From NCBI RefSeq assembly GCF_023920225.1, contig NZ_CP092587.1, positions 2,790,001-2,854,000 on the forward strand: DNA of 64,000 nt, given 5' to 3'. This stretch comes from Vibrio gazogenes (GTDB taxonomy: Bacteria > Pseudomonadota > Gammaproteobacteria > Enterobacterales > Vibrionaceae). Every line of letters begins with the position of its first letter. The stretch's first letter is position 1. The position numbers and the translations under genes were made by a program. The notes beneath the pieces were generated by a model. That model was not told the origin of the DNA and did not search any database. It saw only the letters and a list, made by a program, of their open reading frames with translations. This document shows, one piece after another, positions 9,574 to 18,681 of this stretch.

Positions 9574-10314
9574 CTACCTTTCTAACCAATCTGTCACTGC
9601 ATTGATCGACTCATGGGCGGTCAGATCCACTCGTAATGGCGAGAGCGATACAAAGCCATGATCAACGGTGTAAAAATCAGTGCCTTCCCCGGCATCCTGT
9701 TCTTTACCCGGCGGTCCCAACCAGTAAATATCATGTCCTCGCGGATCTTTTTGCCGAATCATACTCTCCGCATGATGTCGCGCTCCCAAACGAGTCACTT
9801 TCATGCCGTTAATACGTTCCAACGGCAGATCAGGGATATTGACATTCATCAGTCGATTAGTCGGGATTGGAGAATGCAAGTGCTGTTTGACAATCTGGCG
9901 GGCAATATGAGCAGCGGTGTCAAAATGAGTCTCACCCACCAGAGAAAATGCAATGGATTGAACTCCTAAAAAATGTCCTTCCATTGCTGCGGCAACTGTC
10001 CCTGAATAAAACACATCATCGCCTAAATTCGCACCGTGATTAATACCGCTCAAAACCAAATCAGGTAAAGCATCTTTCATTAATTCATTCAAAGCGTAGT
10101 GAACACAGTCCGTTGGTGTTCCTTGGACAGAGTAAACCGCCGGTGCGATTTGCTGAATACGCAGGGGTTGCTCCAGTGTCAAAGAGTTAGAAGCCCCGGA
10201 GCGATTTCGATCCGGAGCCACAACCACAACTTCAGCCAAATCAGACAATGCTTCAGCTAAAGTATTAATTCCCCGAGCATAGACACCATCATCATTGCTC
10301 AACAAAATTTTCAT
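9574..10314 (-). CDS. surE: 5'/3'-nucleotidase SurE
   Basis: A 246-residue metal-dependent phosphatase acting on nucleoside 5' and 3' monophosphates and short polyphosphate, important for stationary-phase survival. The N-terminal [16 protein letters not shown] metal-binding motif, the [16 protein letters not shown] block and [19 protein letters not shown] are intact. I prefer ATG 10314. A TTG one codon upstream is in frame but is unlikely. The stop of truD (10318-10320) lies 3 bases before this start, and surE ends 5 bases before pcm, so the genes form one tightly packed operon. Confidence 0.97.
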   Translation of the reverse strand: MKILLSNDDGVYARGINTLAEALSDLAEVVVVAPDRNRSGASNSLTLEQPLRIQQIAPAVYSVQGTPTDCVHYALNELMKDALPDLVLSGINHGANLGDDVFYSGTVAAAMEGHFLGVQSIAFSLVGETHFDTAAHIARQIVKQHLHSPIPTNRLMNVNIPDLPLERINGMKVTRLGARHHAESMIRQKDPRGHDIYWLGPPGKEQDAGEGTDFYTVDHGFVSLSPLRVDLTAHESINAVTDWLER

Positions 10315-10317
10315 CAA

Positions 10318-11364
10318 TCAGAACTCCCTTTCCACAGGTATTTCTTCGACTAGCTCTCGTAATAAAGAAGTCGCAAAGCATCCCGCATCAAGCGAAAAAT
10401 CCAATATAACCTCATTTTTTCCCAGCTTCCAATCCAGTTGCTGAGGTTTGAGAGCAATATTACGCCTTTCATGCTTCATTCGGTTCCCCCGAATCAATTT
10501 CATCAAGTCTGGTTCATCATCAACAAATCTCTGTTCTAAAGCGAGAGCTTCATGACGGGTCGGCAGCGCATTGTCTCCGGCCAGTGCCGCTGAAATGCCA
10601 GCTTGGCGCTGCACAACTGATGATTGCCACTGAACGAGCATATCATCACCTTCAACGAGGATCTGTTCATTGCCTTGAAGCACGATGTCTCCATCAATCA
10701 AATGATGAAAACAATCCTTTGCAATCCGTTCAGAAACGATCTGGTTAAAAATCCAAGAGCGAGCTGTAGACAGATAGAGACTACGCTTATTCTGGTTGCG
10801 AGTGCGGACATTCTCCCGTCCCCATCGCCGAGCCTCATTTAAATTATTGCCCTGATGACCAAAACGTTGAGCACCAAAATAGTTCGGCACGGCCTGTTCA
10901 CGAATGATGTTCAACCGTTGCTCAACATCTGCGATGTCGGTGACTTCTGTTAACGTAATCTGAAAATGATTTCCTCGTAGATCTCCCGGTCTCAATTTGC
11001 GCTGATGGCGAGTCGTTTCAAGGATTTCAATGTGAGGGTAGCGCGCTTGAAAAGCAGAAAAGTCCGGGGTATCCCCTTTTGGTAAGTGAACGCTCAACCA
11101 TTGTTCGGTGACAGCATGGCGATCTTTTAAACCCGCCCAACTCACATCTTTCGACTTCACACCACATGCTTTGGCTAACTCATTGGCGACAAAGCTGGTA
11201 TTTTCTCCGGTCTTGCGAATGCGAACCATCAGGTGCTCACCCAATCCATCCAATGGAAACCCGAGATCTTCCGTGACAATAAAATGTTCTGGTTTTACTT
11301 TGATTTTTGCCTTTGCAACTGGTTTTCCATATAAATAGGCCAGATTGGCTAAAACATCATCCAT
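10318..11364 (-). CDS. truD: tRNA pseudouridine(13) synthase TruD
   Basis: A 348-residue enzyme that makes pseudouridine 13 in tRNA-Glu. It has the TruD catalytic block (GLKDRHAVTEQWLSVHLP, with the catalytic Asp), the KLRPGDLRGNHFQI segment and the NYFGAQRFGHQGNN block. Length fits the family. It lies between ispF and surE, as in V. cholerae and E. coli. The gap to ispF is 80 bases, long enough for internal regulation, but I see no clear promoter. Confidence 0.97.
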   Translation of the reverse strand: MDDVLANLAYLYGKPVAKAKIKVKPEHFIVTEDLGFPLDGLGEHLMVRIRKTGENTSFVANELAKACGVKSKDVSWAGLKDRHAVTEQWLSVHLPKGDTPDFSAFQARYPHIEILETTRHQRKLRPGDLRGNHFQITLTEVTDIADVEQRLNIIREQAVPNYFGAQRFGHQGNNLNEARRWGRENVRTRNQNKRSLYLSTARSWIFNQIVSERIAKDCFHHLIDGDIVLQGNEQILVEGDDMLVQWQSSVVQRQAGISAALAGDNALPTRHEALALEQRFVDDEPDLMKLIRGNRMKHERRNIALKPQQLDWKLGKNEVILDFSLDAGCFATSLLRELVEEIPVEREF

Positions 11365-11444
11365 TCGGATATCCTCGTTATGATGGTCAAGCCATCCCCC
11401 TCACGGGGTTATTTACAACTAAACTCACGACTAAAATCAGTGAA

Positions 11445-11918
11445 TTACTTCATCAATAACACAACAGCTTCACAGGCGATTCCTTCCTTACGTCCGGTAA
11501 ACCCCAATCGTTCTGTCGTCGTCGCTTTCACATTGACATGGCTGATATCGGTTGCCAAATCCTCAGCAATCAAAGCTCGCATCTGGTCAATATAAGGTGC
11601 CATTTTCGGCGCCTGCGCAATAATCGTAATATCTGCATTGCCCAATCGGTAGCCATGCGCAATCACTTTCTGATAAACACTCCGCAGCAGCGCTCGGCTA
11701 TCGGCGCCTTTCCACTGTTCATCCGTATCGGGGAAATGGCGTCCGATATCTCCGGCAGCAATGGCGCCCAGTAATGCATCGGTTAATGCGTGCAAAGCAA
11801 CGTCGCCATCGGAATGAGCCAATAGCCCCTGTTCATAAGGAATCGAGATACCGCCAATGATGACGGGGCCTTCACCGCCAAACTTATGAACATCAAACCC
11901 ATGACCAATTCTAAACAT
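11445..11918 (-). CDS. ispF: 2-C-methyl-D-erythritol 2,4-cyclodiphosphate synthase
   Basis: A 157-residue enzyme of the MEP isoprenoid pathway that cyclises CDP-ME-2-phosphate to MEcPP with release of CMP. The metal-binding [10 protein letters not shown] and [14 protein letters not shown] motifs are present, as is the ending [16 protein letters not shown]. Two in-frame ATGs lie six bases apart. AAGGA abuts the first (11924) and sits 6 bases from the second (11918), so the second (MFRIGHGF) is the likely start. It is followed closely by truD and preceded by ispD, so both MEP-pathway genes are co-transcribed. Confidence 0.97.
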   Translation of the reverse strand: MFRIGHGFDVHKFGGEGPVIIGGISIPYEQGLLAHSDGDVALHALTDALLGAIAAGDIGRHFPDTDEQWKGADSRALLRSVYQKVIAHGYRLGNADITIIAQAPKMAPYIDQMRALIAEDLATDISHVNVKATTTERLGFTGRKEGIACEAVVLLMK

Positions 11919-11951
11919 AACCATTCCTTACTGCTTTAATTCTGTAGGGTA

Positions 11952-12644
11952 TTATTCTCGGCCGAGATAAAACTCAGCCAGTGCTAAATCTTCGGGTTGT
12001 GTCACTTTAATATTATCGGCACGGCCCAAAACAATACGTGGCTTGTCACCATGCCATTCCATCACCGAAGCTTCATCTGTCACCGCTATATGCTGATTAA
12101 TCACCCGGGATAAAGCCCGATGCAATTCAGCAGTTCGGAACATTTGGGGGGTCAATGCGTGCCAGAGGTTCTCTCGCTCTACGGTAGCGATAATATCTTG
12201 ACCGGAATTTGAACGCTTCATCGTATCCCGAACCGGTGTTGCCAATATTCCGCCAACATCATGTGATATGACGGCTTCGATCAAGCGATCAATATCACTC
12301 AAACGAACACATGGACGCGCCGCATCATGCACCATTACCCATGTTGTCGGGTGATGCTTTACCACATAATCAAGTGCTGCAAAAACAGAGTCTGAACGTT
12401 CCTGACCACCGGCAACCCGAATAATCTCAGGATCAGAGGCGAGGGATAACTGACTGAAATAAGGATCATCATCACTGACGGCAATCACGACTTTGCCAAC
12501 CTGTGGGTGGCCTCGCAACTTTTCGACGGTGTGTTCCAGAATGGTTTTGCCGTGAATCGTCAAATATTGTTTCGGCTTATCGGTTAACATCCGACGGCCG
12601 ACACCAGCCGCTGGAATAACCACTGAAATGAGTTCCTGTACCAT
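11952..12644 (-). CDS. ispD: 2-C-methyl-D-erythritol 4-phosphate cytidylyltransferase
   Basis: A 230-residue nucleotidyltransferase that joins MEP to CTP to form CDP-ME, the step two before ispF. The nucleotide-binding N-terminus VVIPAAGVGRRM with downstream KPKQYL, the VMVHDAARPCV block and TDEASVMEWHG are all family signatures. Length is typical. Its ATG directly abuts the stop of ftsB (12645), implying translational coupling between division and isoprenoid genes, as in other gammaproteobacteria. Confidence 0.97.
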   Translation of the reverse strand: MVQELISVVIPAAGVGRRMLTDKPKQYLTIHGKTILEHTVEKLRGHPQVGKVVIAVSDDDPYFSQLSLASDPEIIRVAGGQERSDSVFAALDYVVKHHPTTWVMVHDAARPCVRLSDIDRLIEAVISHDVGGILATPVRDTMKRSNSGQDIIATVERENLWHALTPQMFRTAELHRALSRVINQHIAVTDEASVMEWHGDKPRIVLGRADNIKVTQPEDLALAEFYLGRE

Positions 12645-12926
12645 TTAGGGGCGATCCTCATTAATCACACGGTAAAATGTTTCACCTTCTTTTACCATGC
12701 CAAGCTCATGCCTTGCTCTTTCTTCAACGGCATCCAGCCCCTGACTTAAGTCATCTATTTCTGCATACATTTCTTTATTTCGTTTTTGTAAATTCACATT
12801 CACCGAACGCTGAGTTTTGATTTCATCAGAGACACGATGAAAATCGGAAATGCCATTTTTGCCAAACCACAGAGAATATTGGAGCACGATTAAAAATAGA
12901 GTCAGTGTTAAAGCAAATACTCGCAT
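12645..12926 (-). CDS. ftsB: Cell division protein FtsB
   Basis: A 93-residue bitopic membrane protein of the FtsQLB divisome subcomplex. It has one N-terminal membrane helix ([18 protein letters not shown]), then a periplasmic coiled coil (about 25-70) and the conserved [19 protein letters not shown] ending. The invariant [11 protein letters not shown] block is present. ATG 12926 has a weak AAGTGAG ribosome binding site 6 bases upstream and gives the family-standard N-terminus. A start 21 bases further upstream would add a hydrophilic extension not seen in FtsB. It heads the ftsB-ispD-ispF-truD-surE-pcm-nlpD-rpoS gene run. Confidence 0.95.
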   Translation of the reverse strand: MRVFALTLTLFLIVLQYSLWFGKNGISDFHRVSDEIKTQRSVNVNLQKRNKEMYAEIDDLSQGLDAVEERARHELGMVKEGETFYRVINEDRP

Positions 12927-12957
12927 GACGCTCACTTGTGATTTCAAATAGGATTTC

Positions 12958-12995
12958 GGGGAAGTTTATCAAAAATGACTGAAAAGAACTTCCCC
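12958..12995. repeat. Perfect inverted repeat in the ftsB leader
   Basis: GGGGAAGTT (12958-12966) and AACTTCCCC (12987-12995) pair over 9 bp with a 20-base spacer, 30 bases before the ftsB start. A TATAAT-like hexamer sits just upstream of it (minus strand, about 12999-13004). It may be an operator or a leader hairpin. There is no T-tract on the ftsB side. Confidence 0.55.
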
Positions 12996-13065
12996 CTTAT
13001 ATTATAAGTCCGTTCAGGACCGACTTGCTGACCGGTAGATCTCACAATACGACGGTTCACCAAGA

Positions 13066-13833
13066 TTAATAAGCCCAATACAGTAAAAAGCCACCGAACA
13101 CGATACGATAAATACCGAAAGCATTGAATGTAAAGCGGTTCAGAAAAGCGAGAAACAGCTTCATGACAACCCAAGCAGAGATATAAGACGTGATAAAACC
13201 AACAATCAGAGGTAACGCACTTTCACCTTGAAAATCCTGATAATTTTTCAATAAATCCAAACCACTCGCAGCGAGCATCACAGGCAAAGCCAACAGAAAT
13301 GAAAATTCAGCACTCGCTTTACGGCTGACGCCCACGAGTAAAGCACCGACGATGGTTGAACCGGCCCGGCTGGTTCCCGGCACCAAAGCAAACACCTGAG
13401 CAATCCCGATCCAAATCGCTTGTCGATAGGTAATTTGATCCAATGTTTCAGCCGTCGGAGCATGATTTTTCAAGAAGCGCTCTACAATCAGAAAAATAAT
13501 CCCCCCGATAATGAACATGATCGGGACAACCTGAATGTTAAACAGCGCTTTTACTTGATCTTGGAACAAGAAACCAATGGCTGCGATGGGTAAGAATGCG
13601 ATGCATACTTTCATCCATAATGCAAAATATCGAGGATGGAATCGCTCTTTATAATTCGTCAGCACAGCTAAAATAGCGGAAAGCTGAATAATGACTTCAA
13701 AAGCTTTATTACTCTCTGTTTGAGAGAGACCAAGCCAATCGCTGACAATAATTAAATGTCCGGTTGATGAGATTGGTAAAAATTCGGTGATACCTTCAAC
13801 CAGTCCAAGTATAACACTTTGAATTAAATCCAT
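13066..13833 (-). CDS. uppP: Undecaprenyl-diphosphate phosphatase UppP (BacA)
   Basis: A 255-residue multi-pass inner-membrane protein that recycles the undecaprenyl carrier lipid for peptidoglycan and other envelope polymers. The catalytic signature [15 protein letters not shown] at the N-terminus and the [10 protein letters not shown] block are intact. About seven to eight hydrophobic helices are visible. It is slightly shorter than E. coli UppP (273). It is 3 bases from folK and probably in one leftward transcript with folB-folK. Confidence 0.96.
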   Translation of the reverse strand: MDLIQSVILGLVEGITEFLPISSTGHLIIVSDWLGLSQTESNKAFEVIIQLSAILAVLTNYKERFHPRYFALWMKVCIAFLPIAAIGFLFQDQVKALFNIQVVPIMFIIGGIIFLIVERFLKNHAPTAETLDQITYRQAIWIGIAQVFALVPGTSRAGSTIVGALLVGVSRKASAEFSFLLALPVMLAASGLDLLKNYQDFQGESALPLIVGFITSYISAWVVMKLFLAFLNRFTFNAFGIYRIVFGGFLLYWAY

Positions 13834-13836
13834 TCT

Positions 13837-14349
13837 TTACTCTTTACATTGGGAAAAATCAGTTTCAGTGAACCAGGATTCTACAGGCTTCAAAACTTCC
13901 AGATTGTCAGCCTCAAGCCAAATTTGTCGAACACTTCGTCCATCGCCCGGCAATAAAAGCTCAGGGCACAGTTCAAAAAGCGGCTGAATCACAAACGGAT
14001 AGTGATAAATATCTTGACGAGGCAACTGCGGCGCTTCAGCACTGACAACATTACCAAATAAGATAATATCCAGATCCAACGTTCGATCCTGATATTTTTG
14101 GGCATCGGATTGTCGCCCCCAGTTCAGCTCGATATCCTTAAGCATTCCGGTAAAAGCTGCCAGTGAAAGATCAGTATGCATTTCAATCACTAAATTGAAA
14201 AATGCTCCACTCTGAAACCCTTGTGACGGAGATTCATAAACCGTTGAAAGACGAAGTTGATCTCCCAATTTTTTCAGTTCACTAACAGCGGCTTCGACAT
14301 GCTTATGTCGGTCGATATTGGAACCGACACCGACATAAACCAACGTCAT
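13837..14349 (-). CDS. folK: 2-amino-4-hydroxy-6-hydroxymethyldihydropteridine pyrophosphokinase
   Basis: A 170-residue enzyme that transfers pyrophosphate from ATP to 6-hydroxymethyl-dihydropterin in folate synthesis. The N-terminal VYVGVGSNIDRHKHV and the catalytic RTLDLDIILFG motif are present, with the usual YESPSQGFQSGAFFN substrate loop. The C-terminal 20 residues are less conserved. It overlaps folB by 4 bases (ATGA-type junction), so the two folate genes are translationally coupled. Confidence 0.96.
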   Translation of the reverse strand: MTLVYVGVGSNIDRHKHVEAAVSELKKLGDQLRLSTVYESPSQGFQSGAFFNLVIEMHTDLSLAAFTGMLKDIELNWGRQSDAQKYQDRTLDLDIILFGNVVSAEAPQLPRQDIYHYPFVIQPLFELCPELLLPGDGRSVRQIWLEADNLEVLKPVESWFTETDFSQCKE

Positions 14350-14699
14350 AGCTGGCCCCTTTCAATCACCACACCGACGCCAGCCGCCTGAGGCACCGCT
14401 CCCGGTTTCGTCAGACGAATCCTGAGCCAAGGCACAGCAAAAGTCGACATGATCAAATGAGCAACCTCTTCAGCGACACGTTCTATGAGTAAAAATCTTC
14501 CATTTTCAACATATTGAATGATTTGTTGGCTCACCTGAGCATAATCCAATGCATCAGTGACATTATCACTCTGACCTGCCGGGCGATTATCATGCGCCAT
14601 TTCAATATCGAAAACGAGCTTCTGCTTGATCTGCTGTTCCCAATCGTAAACACCGATCGTTGTGACAACAACTAACTGCTCTATAAATACTTTATCCAT
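14346..14699 (-). CDS. folB: Dihydroneopterin aldolase FolB
   Basis: A 117-residue aldolase/epimerase that splits 7,8-dihydroneopterin to 6-hydroxymethyl-dihydropterin and glycolaldehyde, the substrate of FolK encoded next to it. The family N-terminus MDKVFIEQLVVVTTIGVYDWE and the block DALDYAQVSQQI are clear. The start is ATG 14699; a TTG codon directly before it is also in frame. It is first in a folB-folK-uppP unit reading left, divergent from plsY. Confidence 0.95.
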   Translation of the reverse strand: MDKVFIEQLVVVTTIGVYDWEQQIKQKLVFDIEMAHDNRPAGQSDNVTDALDYAQVSQQIIQYVENGRFLLIERVAEEVAHLIMSTFAVPWLRIRLTKPGAVPQAAGVGVVIERGQL

Positions 14700-14858
14700 C
14701 AATTATCTCACCACTCTTCTATCCCAAATATCGAATTGAGATAAAAAATCATCCTGTATTATCACCAAACATGAGCTCAAAGACGCTCAGAAAGAGAGCG
14801 TCATCAGATATACAACAAATAATTCTGTTTAAACCTATATTTTAAGATCATTTTGGCA

Positions 14859-14892
14859 TATACCCAAGCCTCCTTAGGATGACTTAGGTATA
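14859..14892. repeat. Imperfect palindrome upstream of plsY
   Basis: TATACCCAAG (14859-14868) pairs with CTTAGGTATA (14883-14892) with one G-U-type mismatch and a 14-base spacer. It lies in the AT-rich folB-plsY gap. Similar TATACCCAAG-type palindromes are dispersed in vibrio intergenic DNA, so it is more likely a repeat than a specific operator. Confidence 0.45.
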
Positions 14893-14991
14893 GTGATTAT
14901 CATATACTTAAATGATTTCAATATGCGAAATTAATATAGATTTTTATAGATCGAATCATACAGTTAAACTTGCACACAACTCAGGGCCCAA

Positions 14992-15582
14992 ATGACGCCA
15001 TTGATACTACTGATCATTATTTCAGCTTACCTGCTTGGCTCGATTTCAAGTGCGGTGCTCGTGTGTCGTCTATTCCGGCTTCCCGATCCCAGAGAGTCAG
15101 GCTCTCATAATCCGGGCGCAACAAATGTTCTAAGGATCGGCGGCAAAAAAGCAGCCGCTATTGTGCTGTTATGCGATATGCTGAAAGGCACAATACCTGT
15201 CTGGGGAAGCTACTTTTTGGGTGTAACCCCCTTCCTGCTTGGCGTGATCGCTATTGCCGCTTGTTTAGGGCATATTTATCCGATTTTCTTCCATTTCCGA
15301 GGAGGAAAAGGCGTCGCGACAGCATTAGGTGCAATCGCACCGATCGGGCTCGACTTAACGGCGGTAGTCATGGTGACATGGCTGACAACCTTGCTGATCA
15401 CCCGATATTCTTCGCTGGCAGCATTAATCGCCGTGTTACTCACACCCCTATACACTTGGATGATCAAGCCCAACTACACCCTGCCTGTCGCGATGCTATG
15501 TTGTCTGATTGTTTTCCGACATCAAGAAAATATGAAACGTCTGCTCAATGGCACAGAGCCCAAAGTCGGTGAAAAAAACTGA
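14992..15582 (+). CDS. plsY: Glycerol-3-phosphate acyltransferase PlsY
   Basis: A 196-residue integral membrane enzyme that acylates glycerol-3-phosphate from acyl-phosphate at the start of phospholipid synthesis. Motifs are intact: [13 protein letters not shown], the phosphate-binding [28 protein letters not shown], and a C-terminal [17 protein letters not shown]. Five hydrophobic segments are visible. The gene is monocistronic, with a terminator 11 bases after the stop. Confidence 0.96.
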   Translation: MTPLILLIIISAYLLGSISSAVLVCRLFRLPDPRESGSHNPGATNVLRIGGKKAAAIVLLCDMLKGTIPVWGSYFLGVTPFLLGVIAIAACLGHIYPIFFHFRGGKGVATALGAIAPIGLDLTAVVMVTWLTTLLITRYSSLAALIAVLLTPLYTWMIKPNYTLPVAMLCCLIVFRHQENMKRLLNGTEPKVGEKN

Positions 15583-15592
15583 TCTGATAATC

Positions 15593-15622
15593 AAGGCCAA
15601 TGTACAAAGACAGTGGCCTTTT
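15593..15622 (+). terminator. plsY terminator
   Basis: AAGGCCA (15593-15599) pairs with TGGCCTT (15614-15620), followed by TT. The loop of 14 bases is long, so strength is uncertain. Confidence 0.6.
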
Positions 15623-15658
15623 GCGATTGATCAGATTGATTGAGGAAGGCGTTGAGAT

Positions 15659-16480
15659 TTAAGGCGCAAGTGACTCAAAGAAATCTTGCAACGCTTGTGT
15701 GACAAACTCGGGTTGCTCCAGATTACTGATATGACCCGCTTGAGGAATCACAACCAGTCGACTCCCCGCGATAGCATCCAGCATCAGATGAGACTCTAAC
15801 ACCGGCCGAGGCTTATCCTGCTCTCCCACCATGATCAGCACAGGCAGATTCAGATCATCAATGTCATCCATCAGATCCCGACGATCAAACACCATCTTGC
15901 CGATTCGCCCTATATCCGCAATCTGTGGACCCGAGGTTTCCAGCAAGAACGTTCGAAACGCCGTAACAAAATCGGGTTCAGCCGTTTGCCGTAAAGCGTG
16001 GTCAGAGAAAAACATCGATACGACTTGTGAAATCATTGGCTCAGGGAAAGACTGCGTTGCAATTGCCGCATCGATCATTGCAAAATATTTGGCATGCATC
16101 ACTTCAGGCTCAAGCCCGATAAACGTATCCATCAAAACCAGCGCATTCACTCGCTCTGGTGCGATCAATGCCAACTCAGTTCCCCACATGCCACCGACAG
16201 ACAATCCAATGATTGAGAATGACTCAATCGCAAGATGCTCCATAAGTGCCAACATATGCCCGGCATAATCTTTTAGCGAATGCATGTCGTCAGGGGCTGC
16301 ATCAGATTGACCATGCGACCATAAATCGGGAACGATACACCGATAATTCTGGCGCAACGCAGCAATTTGTGGTTGCCACATTTGGCTATGCCAAAGGTAA
16401 CTATGGCCGAACAGTAGCACCTCGCCAGTACCGATATCCTGATAACGCATCGTTTTGCCGTTCACTGTAAATGATTTCAT
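15659..16480 (-). CDS. Alpha/beta-fold hydrolase
   Basis: A 273-residue cytosolic hydrolase of the alpha/beta superfamily. It shows the oxyanion-hole strand (LLFGHSYLWHSQMW), a nucleophile elbow GLSVGG with Ser at about residue 95, an acid near VGEQDKPRP and a catalytic His in PQAGHISNLEQPE. The triad is therefore complete. The closest types are esterase or enol-lactonase/BioH-like proteins, but the substrate is not evident. It stands alone between plsY and tsaD. I would not assign it a pathway. Confidence 0.85.
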   Translation of the reverse strand: MKSFTVNGKTMRYQDIGTGEVLLFGHSYLWHSQMWQPQIAALRQNYRCIVPDLWSHGQSDAAPDDMHSLKDYAGHMLALMEHLAIESFSIIGLSVGGMWGTELALIAPERVNALVLMDTFIGLEPEVMHAKYFAMIDAAIATQSFPEPMISQVVSMFFSDHALRQTAEPDFVTAFRTFLLETSGPQIADIGRIGKMVFDRRDLMDDIDDLNLPVLIMVGEQDKPRPVLESHLMLDAIAGSRLVVIPQAGHISNLEQPEFVTQALQDFFESLAP

Positions 16481-16646
16481 TCGTTGGATGACCTTCTAGA
16501 GTGATTCATACTATTGTTATTGTTTAATGCTCGATGATTGTATAAGCACTGACAGAAAAACAGCCCAAGTTAGCTCTATTCAGTCGAATCCAGCAAGGAA
16601 AACGGGTTGAGCGTAATATTTAGGCTGCTGTTATTGAGAATAACGT

Positions 16647-17666
16647 TCAGGAATGAACGGCCTGAAGCTGATCAATTGGCCAGCGGGGCGTCGCCTGCAC
16701 AGCAAGGCCGGATACTTCACCATTTTTGAAGCGTTGCATACCGGCATAAGCGATCATGGCACCATTATCGGTACAGAATTCAGTCCGCGGATAATAGACC
16801 GCACCACCGACTTTCTGAGCCAATTGCGCTAAATCGGCTCTCAACCGTTGATTGGCACTCACCCCACCGGCAATGACGATCCGTTTTAATCCGGTTTGTT
16901 CCAGTGCCCGACGGCATTTGATCATCAAGGTATCACACACGGCTTCCTGAAAAGCATAGGCAATATCGGCACGCGTCTGTTCATCATCACCATGTGCGGC
17001 AATCGTATTGGCAGCAAACGTTTTTAAGCCGGAAAAACTCATATCCAGCCCGGGCCGGTCAGTCATCGGACGAGGAAAACGAAATCGACCCTGAGTGCCT
17101 TTTTCAGCTAGACGAGCCAATAATGGTCCTCCCGGATAATCCAGTCCCATTAACTTCGCCGTCTTATCGAATGCTTCTCCGGCGGCATCATCAATCGACT
17201 CACCGAGGATCTGATACGCACCAATCCCTTGGACTTCGACAATCATGGTATGTCCACCCGAAACCAACACGGCAACAAAAGGAAACTCAGGCGGATTTTC
17301 TTCCAACATCGGTGCCAGTAAATGTCCTTCCATATGATGAACCGGTACTGCCGGTACATTCCAGGCATAAGCGAGACTACGCCCGATCGTGGCACCAACC
17401 AACAAAGCACCGACTAACCCCGGGCCGGCAGTGTAAGCCACCCCATCAATATCTTCCGGGCGACAATCAGCCTCTGCCATTGCAGCTTGAATCAGAGGAA
17501 TTGTTTTCTTGACGTGATCCCTTGAAGCAAGTTCCGGGACAACGCCACCATAATCAGCATGAAGTTTTATCTGACTATATAATTGATGAGCCAATAAGCC
17601 TTGTTCATCATCGTAAATCGCAATCCCCGTCTCATCACAAGAGGTTTCAATACCTAATACACGCAT
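16647..17666 (-). CDS. tsaD: tRNA N6-adenosine threonylcarbamoyltransferase TsaD
   Basis: A 339-residue enzyme that transfers the threonylcarbamoyl group to A37 of ANN-decoding tRNAs, acting with TsaB and TsaE. The metal-binding HHMEGH motif, [11 protein letters not shown] and the C-terminal [11 protein letters not shown] are conserved. The start [14 protein letters not shown] is at ATG 17666. An in-frame codon 21 bases upstream would add seven non-conserved residues. It is divergent from rpsU, the classic arrangement in gammaproteobacteria. Confidence 0.97.
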   Translation of the reverse strand: MRVLGIETSCDETGIAIYDDEQGLLAHQLYSQIKLHADYGGVVPELASRDHVKKTIPLIQAAMAEADCRPEDIDGVAYTAGPGLVGALLVGATIGRSLAYAWNVPAVPVHHMEGHLLAPMLEENPPEFPFVAVLVSGGHTMIVEVQGIGAYQILGESIDDAAGEAFDKTAKLMGLDYPGGPLLARLAEKGTQGRFRFPRPMTDRPGLDMSFSGLKTFAANTIAAHGDDEQTRADIAYAFQEAVCDTLMIKCRRALEQTGLKRIVIAGGVSANQRLRADLAQLAQKVGGAVYYPRTEFCTDNGAMIAYAGMQRFKNGEVSGLAVQATPRWPIDQLQAVHS

Positions 17667-17767
17667 AATTTTCCGGAAAAATTCCATCTCGACATCAAAA
17701 TTGACGCCATGTTACCTTGCCTTCACGGGACAGACAAATTTTGTCCGGCGATTCATCCATAAAATAC

Positions 17768-17797
17768 TTTACAAAGCCTTTCCATTCGGATTAAAAT
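17768..17797 (+). promoter_or_regulatory. Candidate sigma-70 promoter for the rpsU-yqeY-dnaG-rpoD cluster
   Basis: TTTACA (17768-17773) and TAAAAT (17792-17797) are separated by 18 bases, in the tsaD-rpsU gap, about 93 bases before the rpsU start. The macromolecular-synthesis operon needs a strong promoter here. The call is by eye. Confidence 0.45.
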
Positions 17798-17889
17798 TCC
17801 GCACCATTTTTGATTGTGCTGGTAAGTACCGGATATATTCCGACTGAACGAGACCAGCGTTAACGAATATCCCCTGAGGTGAAAGGCAT

Positions 17890-18105
17890 ATGCCAGTAGT
17901 TAAAGTACGTGAAAACGAACCGTTCGACGTCGCTCTGCGTCGTTTCAAGCGCTCTTGTGAAAAAGCAGGTATTCTTTCTGAAGTGCGTCGTCGTGAGCAC
18001 TATGAAAAACCAACCACTGTTCGCAAACGCGCTAAAGCAGCGGCTCAAAAGCGTCACGCTAAGAAGCTCGCTCGCGAAAACGCTCGTCGCGTTCGCTTGT
18101 ACTAA
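17890..18105 (+). CDS. rpsU: 30S ribosomal protein S21
   Basis: A 71-residue basic protein of the small subunit, needed for efficient initiation. The sequence is near-invariant in the family ([20 protein letters not shown], ending ARRVRLY). A GAGGTGAAAGG ribosome binding site precedes the ATG. It begins the macromolecular-synthesis cluster. In vibrios a yqeY gene is inserted between rpsU and dnaG, as here. Confidence 0.99.
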
Positions 18106-18130
18106 TAGCTCCTTCGGAAAGGAATGAGTT

Positions 18131-18574
18131 ATGGCTCTGATTGACAAGCTCAAAGAAGAGCAAAAACTTGCGATGAAAGCCAAGGACAAAATTCGCCTTG
18201 GCACTATTCGTTTAGCCATGTCAGCAATCAAACAACGTGAAGTCGATGAGCGGATTACGCTAACCGACGATGATATCGTTGCCGTTCTGACAAAAATGGT
18301 TAAACAACGTCGCGATTCTGTCGCACAATATGAATCTGCGGGACGACAAGACCTGGCAGATGCGGAAAGCAACGAAATCACAGTGCTTGGGGAATTTATG
18401 CCTCAACCATTAACTGATGATGAAGTGCTACAACTCATTGATGACGCAATTACCGTTTCTAGTGCTCAAAGCATGCAGGATATGGGTAACGTCATGGCTG
18501 TATTGAGACCGCAAATTCAAGGGCGTGCAGATATGGGAAAAGTCAGCGGCTTAGTTAAAAGCAAACTCACTTAA
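18131..18574 (+). CDS. yqeY: GatB/YqeY domain-containing protein
   Basis: A 147-residue all-helical protein matching the YqeY family, which resembles the C-terminal tRNA-binding domain of GatB amidotransferase subunits. Typical blocks are MALIDKLKEEQKLAMKAKDK, IRLAMSAIKQREVDE, VAQYESAGRQDLADAE and GKVSGLVKSKL. Function is not established; a role in tRNA-dependent processes is only suggested by homology. It has a good AAGGAATG-type ribosome binding site 25 bases after rpsU and precedes a hairpin that may attenuate transcription into dnaG. Confidence 0.93.
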   Translation: MALIDKLKEEQKLAMKAKDKIRLGTIRLAMSAIKQREVDERITLTDDDIVAVLTKMVKQRRDSVAQYESAGRQDLADAESNEITVLGEFMPQPLTDDEVLQLIDDAITVSSAQSMQDMGNVMAVLRPQIQGRADMGKVSGLVKSKLT

Positions 18575-18591
18575 CCCACTCCTCTAAACAT

Positions 18592-18625
18592 CAAGCCGTG
18601 CTATTCTATATGGCACGGCTTGTTT
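18592..18625 (+). terminator. Terminator/attenuator between yqeY and dnaG
   Basis: CAAGCCGTGC (18592-18601) pairs perfectly with GCACGGCTTG (18613-18622), followed by TTT. In E. coli an intra-operon terminator between rpsU and dnaG keeps primase low. This hairpin is placed to do the same. Confidence 0.8.
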
Positions 18626-18681
18626 GTATACACGCTAACATGTAAATTAGCTATCCACAGTAACATTAGCTATCAGGTCTC

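Noticed and set aside
12944..13174. 76-codon minus-strand frame across the ftsB leader
   Set aside because: Overlaps the end of uppP in another frame and covers the leader hairpin; no family resemblance.
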